A stretch of 64,000 nucleotides of DNA from Tropicimonas sediminicola (GTDB taxonomy: Bacteria; Pseudomonadota; Alphaproteobacteria; Rhodobacterales; Rhodobacteraceae), in assembly GCF_900188335.1 (NCBI RefSeq), contig NZ_FZOY01000004.1, positions 248,001-312,000 on the forward strand, read 5' to 3'. Every line of letters starts with the position of its first letter. Positions within the stretch are counted from its first letter, which is position 1. Positions 43,360-51,232 of the stretch are shown one piece after another. Below the pieces are notes generated by a model. It searched no databases, had not been told where the DNA came from, and saw nothing but the letters and a program-made list of their open reading frames with translations. A program made the translations under genes and the position numbers.

Positions 43360-44277
43360 TCAGAACTGGTAGCGGCGCAGCCGCGTCTGGATGCCGAAGA
43401 GGTAGATGCACACCCCGATCAGGATGATCACGAACATTGCCGTGGCAATCGCCGAGCCCATGTGCGGATCGCCCAGCTGCAACTGGAAGCCGAAGAAGGT
43501 GCGATAGAGGAACGTGCCGAGGATATCGGTCGAGAAATCCGGCCCCGCCAGCGCCCCCTGTGCGGCGTAGATCAGGTCGAAGGCGTTGAAGTTGCCAACG
43601 AATGTCAGGATCGAGATGATCCCGATGGAGGGCAGGATCAGCGGCAGCTTGATCTTCCAGAAAGCGGACATGCCGGTGATGCCGTCGCATTCTCCCGCTT
43701 CCAGGATCTCCTCGGGGATCGACAGCAGCGCCGCGTAGATCAGCATCATCGGGATGCCCACGAACTGCCAGACCGAGATCAGCGCCAGCGTGGTCAGCGC
43801 GTATTCCTCTTTGCCCAGCCAGGGGGCGAAGAGCGACTTGAGACCGACCGCGTCGAGCAGCGACGGCGCGATGCCCCAGATCGGCGACAGGATCAGCTTC
43901 CAGGCAAAGCCCACGATCACGAAGCTCAGGATCGTCGGGATGAAGATCGCGGAGCGGTAGAGATGGGCGAAACGCAGCCGCGGATGGCTCAGGATCGCCG
44001 CCAGGATCACGCCGATCGGGTTCTGCACCACCATGTGGATGAAGAAGAACCAGAAGTTGTTGCCAAGGGCGTTCCAGAACTGCTCCGACCAGATCGCGTC
44101 GCCAAACAACGTCCGGAAGTTCTGGAGGCCGACAAACACCCGCTCCTGCTCGACCTCGGTGAAGAGCGAAAGGCGCAGGGTGTTGAACAGCGGAAAGATC
44201 ATCACCGCCGTGTAGACGAGGACAGCGGGCGCGAGGAACACGAGGATGTGCCAGCGCGGTCGAAGTCTGTCGGACAT
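43360..44277 (-). CDS. Carbohydrate ABC transporter permease (UgpA/MalF type)
   Basis: A 305-residue permease, six helices, with the EAA loop EAGECDGITGMSAFWKIKLPLILPS and the MalF-type FVGLQNFRTLFGD block. I use the ATG at 44275-44277 because GGGAGG lies nine bases upstream; the in-frame GTG at 44286 is directly adjacent to that site and is too close to it. A 255-base gap, holding a hairpin and a repeat, separates it from the binding-protein gene. Confidence 0.91.
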   Translation of the reverse strand: MSDRLRPRWHILVFLAPAVLVYTAVMIFPLFNTLRLSLFTEVEQERVFVGLQNFRTLFGDAIWSEQFWNALGNNFWFFFIHMVVQNPIGVILAAILSHPRLRFAHLYRSAIFIPTILSFVIVGFAWKLILSPIWGIAPSLLDAVGLKSLFAPWLGKEEYALTTLALISVWQFVGIPMMLIYAALLSIPEEILEAGECDGITGMSAFWKIKLPLILPSIGIISILTFVGNFNAFDLIYAAQGALAGPDFSTDILGTFLYRTFFGFQLQLGDPHMGSAIATAMFVIILIGVCIYLFGIQTRLRRYQF

Positions 44278-44450
44278 GGTGGTCACCCTCCCGGTGCCTC
44301 GGTCTGCTTTTTGGGGGTCGCCGGCGCGCCCGTCAAATCGGACCCCGCCTGGCCTCTATCGGACGCCTGCGGCGCGGGTACTTGCGAGACGGAAGGCGCG
44401 GAATCCGCCGGACCAGGTCACCAGATCAGGTCACTTTGGACGGCTGCGAC

Positions 44451-44482
44451 TTCTTCTGTCCGGAAATATCCCCGTCGGAGGC
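44451..44482 (-). repeat. GGATATTTCCGGACAG intergenic motif, copy 6
   Basis: On the minus strand GCCTCCGACGGGGATATTTC, CGGACAGAAGAA; 31 of 32 positions match copy 1. It lies between the binding protein and permease genes, in their direction. Confidence 0.8.
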
Positions 44483-44498
44483 TCCCGAAGTGTCCGCG

Positions 44499-44524
44499 GG
44501 CGGGCCGGCATCAACCGGCCCGCC
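44499..44524 (-). other. Intercistronic hairpin after the sugar-binding protein
   Basis: GGCGGGCCGG (44499-44508) and CCGGCCCGCC (44515-44524) pair perfectly around a six-base loop, eight bases past the stop codon of the solute-binding protein. There is no T run. Confidence 0.65.
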
Positions 44525-44532
44525 GCCACGGG

Positions 44533-45789
44533 TTACTGCTGCGGTTCGTACCAGCTCGCGAGGCCGTCCTGCAGCCGCTGCCCGGCATCCTCTGGCGATT
44601 CCGCACCCTTGATCACCTGGGCCGAGGCGTTCCACGTCTCGTTCTCGAGGTTCGGCGTGCCACGCGACAGGATCTGGTAGGTCGAGCGGATCGTCGGTTC
44701 GCACTTGCCGCGCCAGGAAACGAATTCCTGCGCCAGCGGATCCTCCATCGCCACGTCATGGCTGGAGAGCGAGAAGAAGCCCGGCAGCGCGTTGGCGTAG
44801 ATCTGGGCGAATTCTTCCGAGCCGACCCAGTTGAGGAAGGTCTTCGCGGCCTCTGCGTTCGGCGAGGCGGCGTTGAGCCCGATCGCGATGTCGGTGTGGT
44901 CCGAGATGTAGCAGGTGTCGCCGGCGCTCACGACCGGCGGCGGGAAGGCGCCCATCTCGAAATCGGCCTGGGCGTTGAAGCCCGAGATCTCCCAGGAGCC
45001 GGCCGGGTAGATCGCGGCGCGGCCGAGGGTGAAGAGGTTCTGGCTGTCGGGATAGGTCTGCGCCTCGAAACCGTCGCCGAGATAGTCCTTCCACTTGGCG
45101 ATCTCGCGATAGGGCGCGACCCAGGGCTCGTCCGTCAGTTTCTGCTCACCGGCGATCAGTGCCAGCCGGCCTTCCTCGCCCTTCCAGTAGGTCGGGCCGA
45201 TGTTCTGGTAGCCCATTGTGGCGGCTTCCCACTGGTCGTTGGTGCCCATCGCCATCGGGATGTAGCTGCCGTCCTCCTTCAGCTTGTCGAGCACGGCGTA
45301 GAATTCGTCGACCGTTGCGGGAGGCTCGACGCCCACTTCCTCGAAGGCTTCCTTGTTGTAGATGAAGCCATGGATCACGCTCGCCATCGGCACGCAGAAG
45401 GTGGCCGAGCCGTCATCGGTCTGCCAGGCGGACTTGGCGACGTCGGAGAAGCTCGCCATCGCCTCGAGATCACTGAGGTCGGCCAGCTTGCCATCCTCGA
45501 ACAGCGCCAGCGAGGCGTCGAACGGGCGGCAGGTGATAAGGTCGCCCGCGCTGCCTGCATCCAGCTTGGAGTTCAGCACCGCGTTGTACTCGGCGGGCGC
45601 GGAGGGCGTGAAGTTCACCTTGATGCCCGGATTGGCCGCTTCGAAAGCCGGGATGATCTGGTCCTGCCAGAGCGTCAGGTCGTCGTTGCGCCAGCTCTCG
45701 ATGGTCAGCGTCACGTCCTGCGCCGCGGCAGGGCCGGCGACGATCGCGGTGGTGGCGAGCAACGCCGCGCCGATGATCTTGTGTGTCAT
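44533..45789 (-). CDS. Sugar ABC transporter solute-binding protein
   Basis: Periplasmic binding protein of SBP family 1, 418 residues, with a signal peptide (1-23, ATTAIVAGPAAAQ). The mature part begins DVTLTIESWRNDDLTLWQDQIIPAFEAANPGI, typical of CUT1 carbohydrate receptors, and has AAIYPAGSWEISGF late in the protein. The ligand is not visible from sequence; the linked murQ, nagA and kinase genes suggest MurNAc, GlcNAc or small peptidoglycan/chitin fragments. It follows murQ by 44 bases. Confidence 0.91.
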   Translation of the reverse strand: MTHKIIGAALLATTAIVAGPAAAQDVTLTIESWRNDDLTLWQDQIIPAFEAANPGIKVNFTPSAPAEYNAVLNSKLDAGSAGDLITCRPFDASLALFEDGKLADLSDLEAMASFSDVAKSAWQTDDGSATFCVPMASVIHGFIYNKEAFEEVGVEPPATVDEFYAVLDKLKEDGSYIPMAMGTNDQWEAATMGYQNIGPTYWKGEEGRLALIAGEQKLTDEPWVAPYREIAKWKDYLGDGFEAQTYPDSQNLFTLGRAAIYPAGSWEISGFNAQADFEMGAFPPPVVSAGDTCYISDHTDIAIGLNAASPNAEAAKTFLNWVGSEEFAQIYANALPGFFSLSSHDVAMEDPLAQEFVSWRGKCEPTIRSTYQILSRGTPNLENETWNASAQVIKGAESPEDAGQRLQDGLASWYEPQQ

Positions 45790-45833
45790 GGTCCATTCCC
45801 TCTTGGTTGGTTCGGCGATCATTGCCGCCGGTT

Positions 45834-46727
45834 TCATGTTTCTTCTGCGATCCGGGCCAGCGCGGCGCGCAGGTTTCCCTGGTGGGTCTCGAGCAGCGCC
45901 GGCACCTTTTCCGCGGACGCGCCGGCGGCCAGCAGGACGGCCGGCTTCACCTCGCCTCCCGCCGCCTCCAGGCAGGCAGCCGCGCGTGCCTCGGAGACGT
46001 CCGCGATCCGGGCGATCATGCCGGTGGCCCGGTCGATGAGCTTGGCATTGTCGGCCCGGAGATTGACCATCATCCCGTCATGCACATGACCGAGCGCGAT
46101 GCCCATCAATGTCGACATCATGTTGAGCGTCGCCTTCTGGGCCGTTCCGGCGCCCAGCCGGGTCGAACCGGAGACCACCTCGGGCGGCGTGGCGAGCAGG
46201 ATCGCGACCTCGGCTTCCTCCAGCATCGGCGTGCCCGGGTTGTTGGCGATCGCGATGGTGCGGGCGCCCCGCGCACGGGCCTCGCGGAGGAAGGCGAGCG
46301 GATAGGGGGTGGTGCCGCTGGCGCTGATCGCGATCACGGCGTCGCCGTGCTGCACGCCGGACGCGGCGACAAGCGCGGCCTGCGCGTCGTCCTCGGTCGC
46401 GCCGGGCATGTTGGCGCCCTGGGGAATGCCGCCTGCCATGTGGAGCGCGATGCGGTCGGCGGGCAGACCGAAGGTGGCCTCCAGCTCTGCGGCATCAGCG
46501 AGCGCCATCAGGCCGGACGAGCCGGCGGCGGCATAGACAAGGGACCCACCAGAGCGGATCGCCTCCGCCATCAGCTCCGCGCCCCGGGCAATCTGATCCA
46601 GGGCACCGGCGACGGAGGCGAGCGCAGCCTGCTGGCTCGACAGCATCAATGCGGCAATCTCGGGCAGCGCCCGCGCATCGAGCCCCCGGGCCTCGGGATG
46701 CAGTCCTTCCGTTTCCGGAGTCGCCAT
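45834..46727 (-). CDS. murQ: N-acetylmuramic acid 6-phosphate etherase
   Basis: Cleaves the lactyl ether of MurNAc-6-phosphate to give GlcNAc-6-phosphate and D-lactate, the key step in recycling peptidoglycan amino sugar. The 297-residue length is standard. Blocks include EIAALMLSSQQAALASVAGALDQIA, the SIS-domain loop YAAAGSSGLMALADAAELEATFGLP, VIAISASGTTPYPLAFLREARARGA, and GSTRLGAGTAQKATLNMMSTL, which is specific for MurQ. AGGGGGAA precedes the ATG. It is the first gene of the minus-strand arm and lies next to an 18-bp operator candidate. Confidence 0.95.
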   Translation of the reverse strand: MATPETEGLHPEARGLDARALPEIAALMLSSQQAALASVAGALDQIARGAELMAEAIRSGGSLVYAAAGSSGLMALADAAELEATFGLPADRIALHMAGGIPQGANMPGATEDDAQAALVAASGVQHGDAVIAISASGTTPYPLAFLREARARGARTIAIANNPGTPMLEEAEVAILLATPPEVVSGSTRLGAGTAQKATLNMMSTLMGIALGHVHDGMMVNLRADNAKLIDRATGMIARIADVSEARAAACLEAAGGEVKPAVLLAAGASAEKVPALLETHQGNLRAALARIAEET

Positions 46728-46756
46728 CTGATTCCCCCTGACACGCACCTCAACAC

Positions 46757-46774
46757 GATACCTTTCTAATACCT
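46757..46774 (-). promoter_or_regulatory. Operator candidate O1 (murQ side)
   Basis: On the minus strand AGGTATTAGAAAGGTATC: two AGGTAT half-sites 11 bases apart, ending 29 bases upstream of the murQ start. It matches O2 at 15 of 18 positions. Likely bound by the GntR protein encoded in the opposite arm. Confidence 0.66.
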
Positions 46775-46868
46775 CTTGTCTACCGCAATTTGCCAAGCCG
46801 CTCCAAAATGGCAACTCAGCACACAAGTTGCATACCAACTACGCGCTTTTCTCTTCCGTTGGATGAAT

Positions 46869-46886
46869 AGGTATCATATAGGTATC
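46869..46886 (+). promoter_or_regulatory. Operator candidate O2 (kinase side)
   Basis: AGGTATCATATAGGTATC, the same double half-site with the same 11-base period as O1, in the opposite orientation, ending three bases before the kinase ATG. Bound protein there would block both promoter clearance and the ribosome site. Confidence 0.68.
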
Positions 46887-46889
46887 TAC

Positions 46890-47768
46890 ATGACGGAGGC
46901 AGCACCCAGACCACTCATCGGCATTGACGGCGGCGGCACTTCCTGCCGCATCGCAGTGCTGCATGACGGGCGCCGCAGCGAGGTCCGGTGCGGCCCCGCC
47001 AATGTCTCCACCGACCCCGAGGCCGCGATCTCGACCATCCTCGAAGGGCTGGACGACGCGGCGCGCGCGGCGGGGTTGTCGCCGGAGCAGATGGCGCGCG
47101 GGCAGGCCTTCGTCGGGCTCGCCGGCGCAATCGACCGGCGCGAAACCGACTTCGTGGCTGACAGGATGCCCTTCGACAGGATCGCGGTGGCCGACGACAG
47201 GCCGGCCGCGGTGATCGGTGCGCTGGCCGGGCAGGACGGAACGGTCGCCGGGCTCGGCACCGGATCGTTCATGGCCCGCAGCCGGGGCGAGTCGCTGATG
47301 CTGATCGGTGGATGGGGGCTCGCGCTCGGCGACGAGGCCTCCGGCGCCTGGCTGGGGCGCGGGTTGCTGACGCGGAGCCTGCATGCCCATGACGGGCTGC
47401 TCGAGCATTCGCCGCTGACGCGCGAGATCATGGACGAATTCGAGGGCCCGCCGGGCGTGGTCCGGTTCAGCCTGCGGGCACGGCCCGGCGATTACGGGGC
47501 CTTCGCCCCGCGCATCGTGGCAGCGGCGGGGGCGGGCGACGCGGTGGCCCAAGGCCTCATGACGGATGGCGCCAACCACCTGGAACGGTCGGTCCGGGCG
47601 CTCGGCTGGCAGGAGGGCGAGCGGCTTTGCCTGATTGGCGGGCTCGCGGCCCCCTATGCCAGCGTGCTGCCGGAAGCGATGGCGCGCGACCTGCATCCGC
47701 CGCAGGGCACGGCGCTCGACGGCGCGCTGACGCTGGCCGCCCGTGTCGGCGGGGAGGTGCGGGCATGA
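46890..47768 (+). CDS. BadF/BadG/BcrA/BcrD-type amino-sugar kinase
   Basis: A 292-residue ASKHA-fold kinase of the BadF family, which includes N-acetylglucosamine and glucosamine kinases. The phosphate-1 loop is LIGIDGGGTSCRIAV (about 9-23); later ATP-site blocks are VAGLGTGSFMARS, LGDEASGAWLGRGLL and CLIGGLAAPY. It should phosphorylate the sugar brought in by the ABC system, since without a PTS it arrives unphosphorylated. ATG 46890 gives the family N terminus; an in-frame ATG at 46863 would put the operator inside the gene. The gntR start overlaps its stop by four bases. Confidence 0.88.
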   Translation: MTEAAPRPLIGIDGGGTSCRIAVLHDGRRSEVRCGPANVSTDPEAAISTILEGLDDAARAAGLSPEQMARGQAFVGLAGAIDRRETDFVADRMPFDRIAVADDRPAAVIGALAGQDGTVAGLGTGSFMARSRGESLMLIGGWGLALGDEASGAWLGRGLLTRSLHAHDGLLEHSPLTREIMDEFEGPPGVVRFSLRARPGDYGAFAPRIVAAAGAGDAVAQGLMTDGANHLERSVRALGWQEGERLCLIGGLAAPYASVLPEAMARDLHPPQGTALDGALTLAARVGGEVRA

Positions 47769-48526
47769 GCGTCGCAACCTTCCTTGATCCCGAGAACTGG
47801 ATGCAGAGCGGCAGCGGTCCGCGCTACGTCCGTTTGCGCCGCCGCATCGAGGAGGGGATCGCCGAGGGCACCTTCCCGGCCGGTGCGCCGCTTCCGCCCG
47901 AGCGCGAGATCGCCACGCTCACCGGCCTGTCGCGGGTCACCGTCCGCAAGGCGATCCAGGAGCTGGCCGAGAAGGGCGTGATCGTCCAGCGGCAGGGCTC
48001 GGGCTCTTTCGTGACCGGCCCGGATGACCGGCGGGTCGAGCAATCCCTGTCCCGGCTGACCTCCTTCACCGACGACATGGCCCGGCGCGGCATGGAGTCG
48101 ACGGCGACCTGGCTTGAACGAGGCATCTTCTTCCCCTCGCCCGAAGAGGTCGTGGCGCTCGCCCTGTCCTCCGGCGACTCGGTGGCGCGACTGTCTCGCC
48201 TGCGGCTGGCCGACGGCCGGCCAATGGCGATCGAGCGGGCCTCGCTGCCGCTGGAGATCCTGCCCGACCCGAAATCGGTCGGGCGCTCGCTCTACGAGGT
48301 TCTGGAACGCACCGGCAAGCACCCGGTGCGGGCGATCCAGAAGATCTCGGCCATCAACCTCGGCCCCGAGGAGGCGCGCCTGCTCGGCCTGCAGCCCAAC
48401 GATGCGGGGCTCAAGATCGAACGCATGAGCTATCTCAAGGACGGCCGTGCGGCCGAATTCACCCGATCCACCTATCGCGGGGATGCCTACAATTTCGTGG
48501 CCGAACTGCGCCTGGCAAGCAAGTAG
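47765..48526 (+). CDS. GntR-family regulator (HutC/UTRA type)
   Basis: A 253-residue repressor. The N-terminal winged helix-turn-helix is at about 20-88 (RRRIEEGIAEGTFPAGAPLPPEREIATLTGLSRVTVRKAIQELAEKGVIVQRQGSGSFV), and the C-terminal UTRA ligand domain starts around 105 (LTSFTDDMARRGM ... EEARLLGLQPNDAGLKIERMSYLKDGRAAEFTRS). UTRA GntR proteins such as NagR/DasR sense amino-sugar phosphates. Its place between kinase and deaminase, with paired sites at 46757-46774 and 46869-46886, suggests it controls both arms of this cluster, including itself. Confidence 0.93.
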   Translation: MSVATFLDPENWMQSGSGPRYVRLRRRIEEGIAEGTFPAGAPLPPEREIATLTGLSRVTVRKAIQELAEKGVIVQRQGSGSFVTGPDDRRVEQSLSRLTSFTDDMARRGMESTATWLERGIFFPSPEEVVALALSSGDSVARLSRLRLADGRPMAIERASLPLEILPDPKSVGRSLYEVLERTGKHPVRAIQKISAINLGPEEARLLGLQPNDAGLKIERMSYLKDGRAAEFTRSTYRGDAYNFVAELRLASK

Positions 48527-48538
48527 GACGGAAACAGC

Positions 48539-49570
48539 ATGGAACATCCCCAGACCCAGATGCGGCGCGAGATCGACGAGATTCCGACGGCGGTGGAGCG
48601 CCTGCTGTCGAAGGGACGGCTGGCGATCCAGGATGCGGCCCGCGCCGCCGCCGCCCGCGACCCGGCCTTTGCCATCACCATCGCGCGCGGCACGTCGGAC
48701 CACGCCTGCACCTATCTGAAATACGCCAGCGAACTGATGCTGGGCCTGCCCGTCGCCTCGGTCGGCCCTTCGGTCGCCTCGATATATGGCGCGCACCTGC
48801 GGCTGCAGCAGAGCCTGTGCATCGCCGTCTCGCAATCCGGCATGAGCCCGGACATCGTCGAGCTCGCCCGCATGGCCCGCTTCGACGGGGCGCTGTCTGT
48901 CGCGATCACCAACAACCGGCATTCCCCACTGGCCGAGAGCAGCTCGCACACGCTGGACATCTGCGCGGGCCCGGAGCGGTCGGTCGCCGCGACCAAGACC
49001 TTTGTGACCTCGGTCGTCACCGCGCTCCTGCTACTGGCCGAGTGGAAGCAGGACGCGGAACTCATCGCCGCGCTGCACCGCCTGCCGGACCTGCTCAACG
49101 GTGCGACCAAGCTCGACTGGCCGGAGGTGCGCGAGAACCTCACCGGCGACCGCTCGCTCTTCACGCTCGGCCGCGGCCCGGCCTGGGCGATCTCCAACGA
49201 GGCGGCGCTGAAGTTCAAGGAAACTTGCCAGCTGCACGCCGAGAGCTACTCCTCTGCCGAGGTGTTGCACGGGCCGGTCTCGATTGTCGGCGAGGGCTTC
49301 CCGGTGATCTGCTTCGCCGCCGAGGACCGGGCCGAACGGGCCGTGGCCGAGATCGCCGACCAGATCGCGCAGAAGGGGGCGAAGGTCTTCATCACCTCAC
49401 CGAAGGTCAGCCATGCCACCGCCATCGACCATGTCCGCACCGACCATCCCCTGACCGATCCGATCAGCCTGATCGTCTCGTTCTACGCCATGGTCGAGCG
49501 GTTCGCCGTCGAGCGCGGCATCGACCCCGATACGCCCCGTCACCTGCAGAAAGTGACCGAAACGCTATGA
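48539..49570 (+). CDS. SIS-domain glucosamine-6-phosphate deaminase / isomerase (NagB-II-like)
   Basis: A 343-residue protein with two SIS domains, equal to the isomerase half of GlmS without the glutaminase part. MRREIDEIPTAVERLL at the start, IARGTSDHACTYLKYASEL, AVSQSGMSPDIVELARMAR, GPERSVAATKTFVTSV and ESYSSAEVLHGPVSIV are the expected blocks. Such stand-alone proteins next to nagA act as GlcN-6-phosphate deaminases, yielding fructose-6-phosphate and ammonia. It starts 12 bases after gntR and overlaps nagA by four bases. Confidence 0.91.
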   Translation: MEHPQTQMRREIDEIPTAVERLLSKGRLAIQDAARAAAARDPAFAITIARGTSDHACTYLKYASELMLGLPVASVGPSVASIYGAHLRLQQSLCIAVSQSGMSPDIVELARMARFDGALSVAITNNRHSPLAESSSHTLDICAGPERSVAATKTFVTSVVTALLLLAEWKQDAELIAALHRLPDLLNGATKLDWPEVRENLTGDRSLFTLGRGPAWAISNEAALKFKETCQLHAESYSSAEVLHGPVSIVGEGFPVICFAAEDRAERAVAEIADQIAQKGAKVFITSPKVSHATAIDHVRTDHPLTDPISLIVSFYAMVERFAVERGIDPDTPRHLQKVTETL

Positions 49571-50721
49571 CCTCCGGCCCCACCGCCTTCGTCGGGGCGG
49601 AGATCTTCGACGGCGTCTCGATGCACGCCGGCTGCGCGTTGCTGGTCGAAAGAGAGCGCGTTTCGGCAATTGTCGCCGAGGGCGAGATCCCGGAGGGCGT
49701 ACCCCGCCACAAACTGGACGGCGGCACGCTGGCGCCGGGCTTCGTCGATCTTCAGGTCAACGGCGGCGGCGGGGTGATGTTCAACGACGCGCAGAGCGTC
49801 GAGACCCTGCGCTGCATGGCCGAGGCCCACGCCCGGCTCGGCACCGCCACGATCCTGCCGACGCTGATCACCGACACCGCCGAGCGGACCCGCGCCGCGA
49901 TCGAGGCCGCGGTCGAGGCCATCGCCGAGGGCGTTCCCGGCATCGCCGGCCTGCACCTCGAAGGGCCGCACCTGTCGCTGGCCCGTAAGGGCGCGCATGA
50001 CCCGTCGCTGATCCGGCCCATGGAGGATGCCGATCTCGCGCTGCTCTGCGATGCCGCCGGACGGCTTCCCGCGCTGATGACGACCGTCGCGCCGGAATCG
50101 GTGCGCAACGACCAGATCTCCGCGCTGGCCGCCGCCGGTGCCATCGTGTCGCTCGGCCACACCGACAGCAGCTACGAAACCTGCCGCGCATCGGTTCGGG
50201 CCGGGGCGCGCTGCGTGACCCACCTCTACAACGCCCAGAGCCAGATGGGGCACCGCGAGCCCGGCGTGGTCGGCGCCGCGCTGACGGAGGGCGCGCTCTC
50301 GGCCGGGCTGATCGCCGATTTCGTGCATGTGCACCCGGCCGCGATCCGGGTCGCGCTTGCCGCCAAGCAGGGCCCGGGACGGATCTTTCTCGTCACCGAC
50401 GCGATGGCGCCGGCGGGTACCGACCTCGACGGCTTCATCCTGAACGGGCGGCGGATCGAGCGGCAGGACGGCCGGCTGACCCTCGCCGACGGCACGCTCG
50501 CCGGGGCCGACCTCGACCTCGCAACCGCGATCCGCAACCTCACCGGCACCCTCGGCCTGACACGGGCGGAGGCGCTGGCGATGGCGACCTCGGTGCCGGC
50601 AGCCGTTGCCGGGCTCTCCGCGCGGCACGGGCACCTTGCCGCCGGGCGGGTCGCGGACATGGTGCATCTCGACCGCGCGTGCCACCTGGCCGGTGTCTGG
50701 ATGGGCGGCGCAGCGATCTGA
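49567..50721 (+). CDS. nagA: N-acetylglucosamine-6-phosphate deacetylase
   Basis: Amidohydrolase of 384 residues converting GlcNAc-6-phosphate to GlcN-6-phosphate and acetate. Metal and catalytic motifs are in order: GFVDLQVNGGGG, HLEGPHLS (Glu ligand), SLGHTDSSYE (His ligand), THLYNAQSQMGHREPG (His ligand; HLFNAM in most relatives) and FLVTDAMAPAGT (catalytic Asp). It closes the plus-strand arm. With murQ, kinase and the SIS protein it gives a full path from MurNAc/GlcNAc to fructose-6-phosphate. Confidence 0.95.
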   Translation: MTSGPTAFVGAEIFDGVSMHAGCALLVERERVSAIVAEGEIPEGVPRHKLDGGTLAPGFVDLQVNGGGGVMFNDAQSVETLRCMAEAHARLGTATILPTLITDTAERTRAAIEAAVEAIAEGVPGIAGLHLEGPHLSLARKGAHDPSLIRPMEDADLALLCDAAGRLPALMTTVAPESVRNDQISALAAAGAIVSLGHTDSSYETCRASVRAGARCVTHLYNAQSQMGHREPGVVGAALTEGALSAGLIADFVHVHPAAIRVALAAKQGPGRIFLVTDAMAPAGTDLDGFILNGRRIERQDGRLTLADGTLAGADLDLATAIRNLTGTLGLTRAEALAMATSVPAAVAGLSARHGHLAAGRVADMVHLDRACHLAGVWMGGAAI

Positions 50722-50896
50722 ACCCGCAGGCGCCATGCGCTGGCCCGGCGCGACGCCCTGTCACGCCGCCCCTATCTTGAGAAAAACACTCGGGATGATA
50801 GACCCGGTCGCGACGGGACGACCTTTGCCCGCGGCCCCGCCCGGGCGCCCATGAGACAAGATCGCCTCCGCCCTGGGATAAAAGGGATGCGACGCG

Positions 50897-51232
50897 ATGA
50901 GATACGCGATCTTCGACAAAATCGGCCTGAGGCGCGGCAAGCCCCGCGGGACCGGCTGCGGCAAGGGACGCCGCCGCTGCTGTGCAGGTGCGACGGGGGA
51001 ATGCCGCTGCGGGCTCGACGCGATGGAACCGGGCGAGCGCTGCACGATCCGCCGGCTCTGTGGATGCGGACCGGTGCGCCAGCGGCTGCTCGACCTCGGC
51101 TTCCAACCCGGACGGGAGGTCCGGATGGTGCGCAATGCACCGCTGCTCGACCCGATCGAGCTGCAACTGGACGACAGCTTCATCGTGCTCCGCCGGCGCG
51201 AGGCGGCTCAGATCCAGGTGCGCCATGACTGA
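50897..51232 (+). CDS. feoA: FeoA protein with Cys-rich N-terminal extension
   Basis: Cytoplasmic SH3-like partner of the ferrous iron transporter FeoB. The FeoA core is about residues 40-111 (MEPGERCTIRRLCGCGPVRQRLLDLGFQPGREVRMVRNAPLLDPIELQLDDSFIVLRRREAAQIQV). The first 40 residues are an extension with CGKGRRRCC and CRCG, not found in the usual 75-85 residue FeoA; with CGCG in the core the protein has nine cysteines that could bind metal. AAAAGGGATG precedes the ATG. The last eight bases overlap feoB. Confidence 0.88.
   Translation: MRYAIFDKIGLRRGKPRGTGCGKGRRRCCAGATGECRCGLDAMEPGERCTIRRLCGCGPVRQRLLDLGFQPGREVRMVRNAPLLDPIELQLDDSFIVLRRREAAQIQVRHD

Noticed and set aside
44278-44286. GTG start at 44286 for the MalF-type permease
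   Set aside because: The GGGAGG ribosome site is directly adjacent to that GTG, too close for initiation; the ATG at 44277 has proper spacing.
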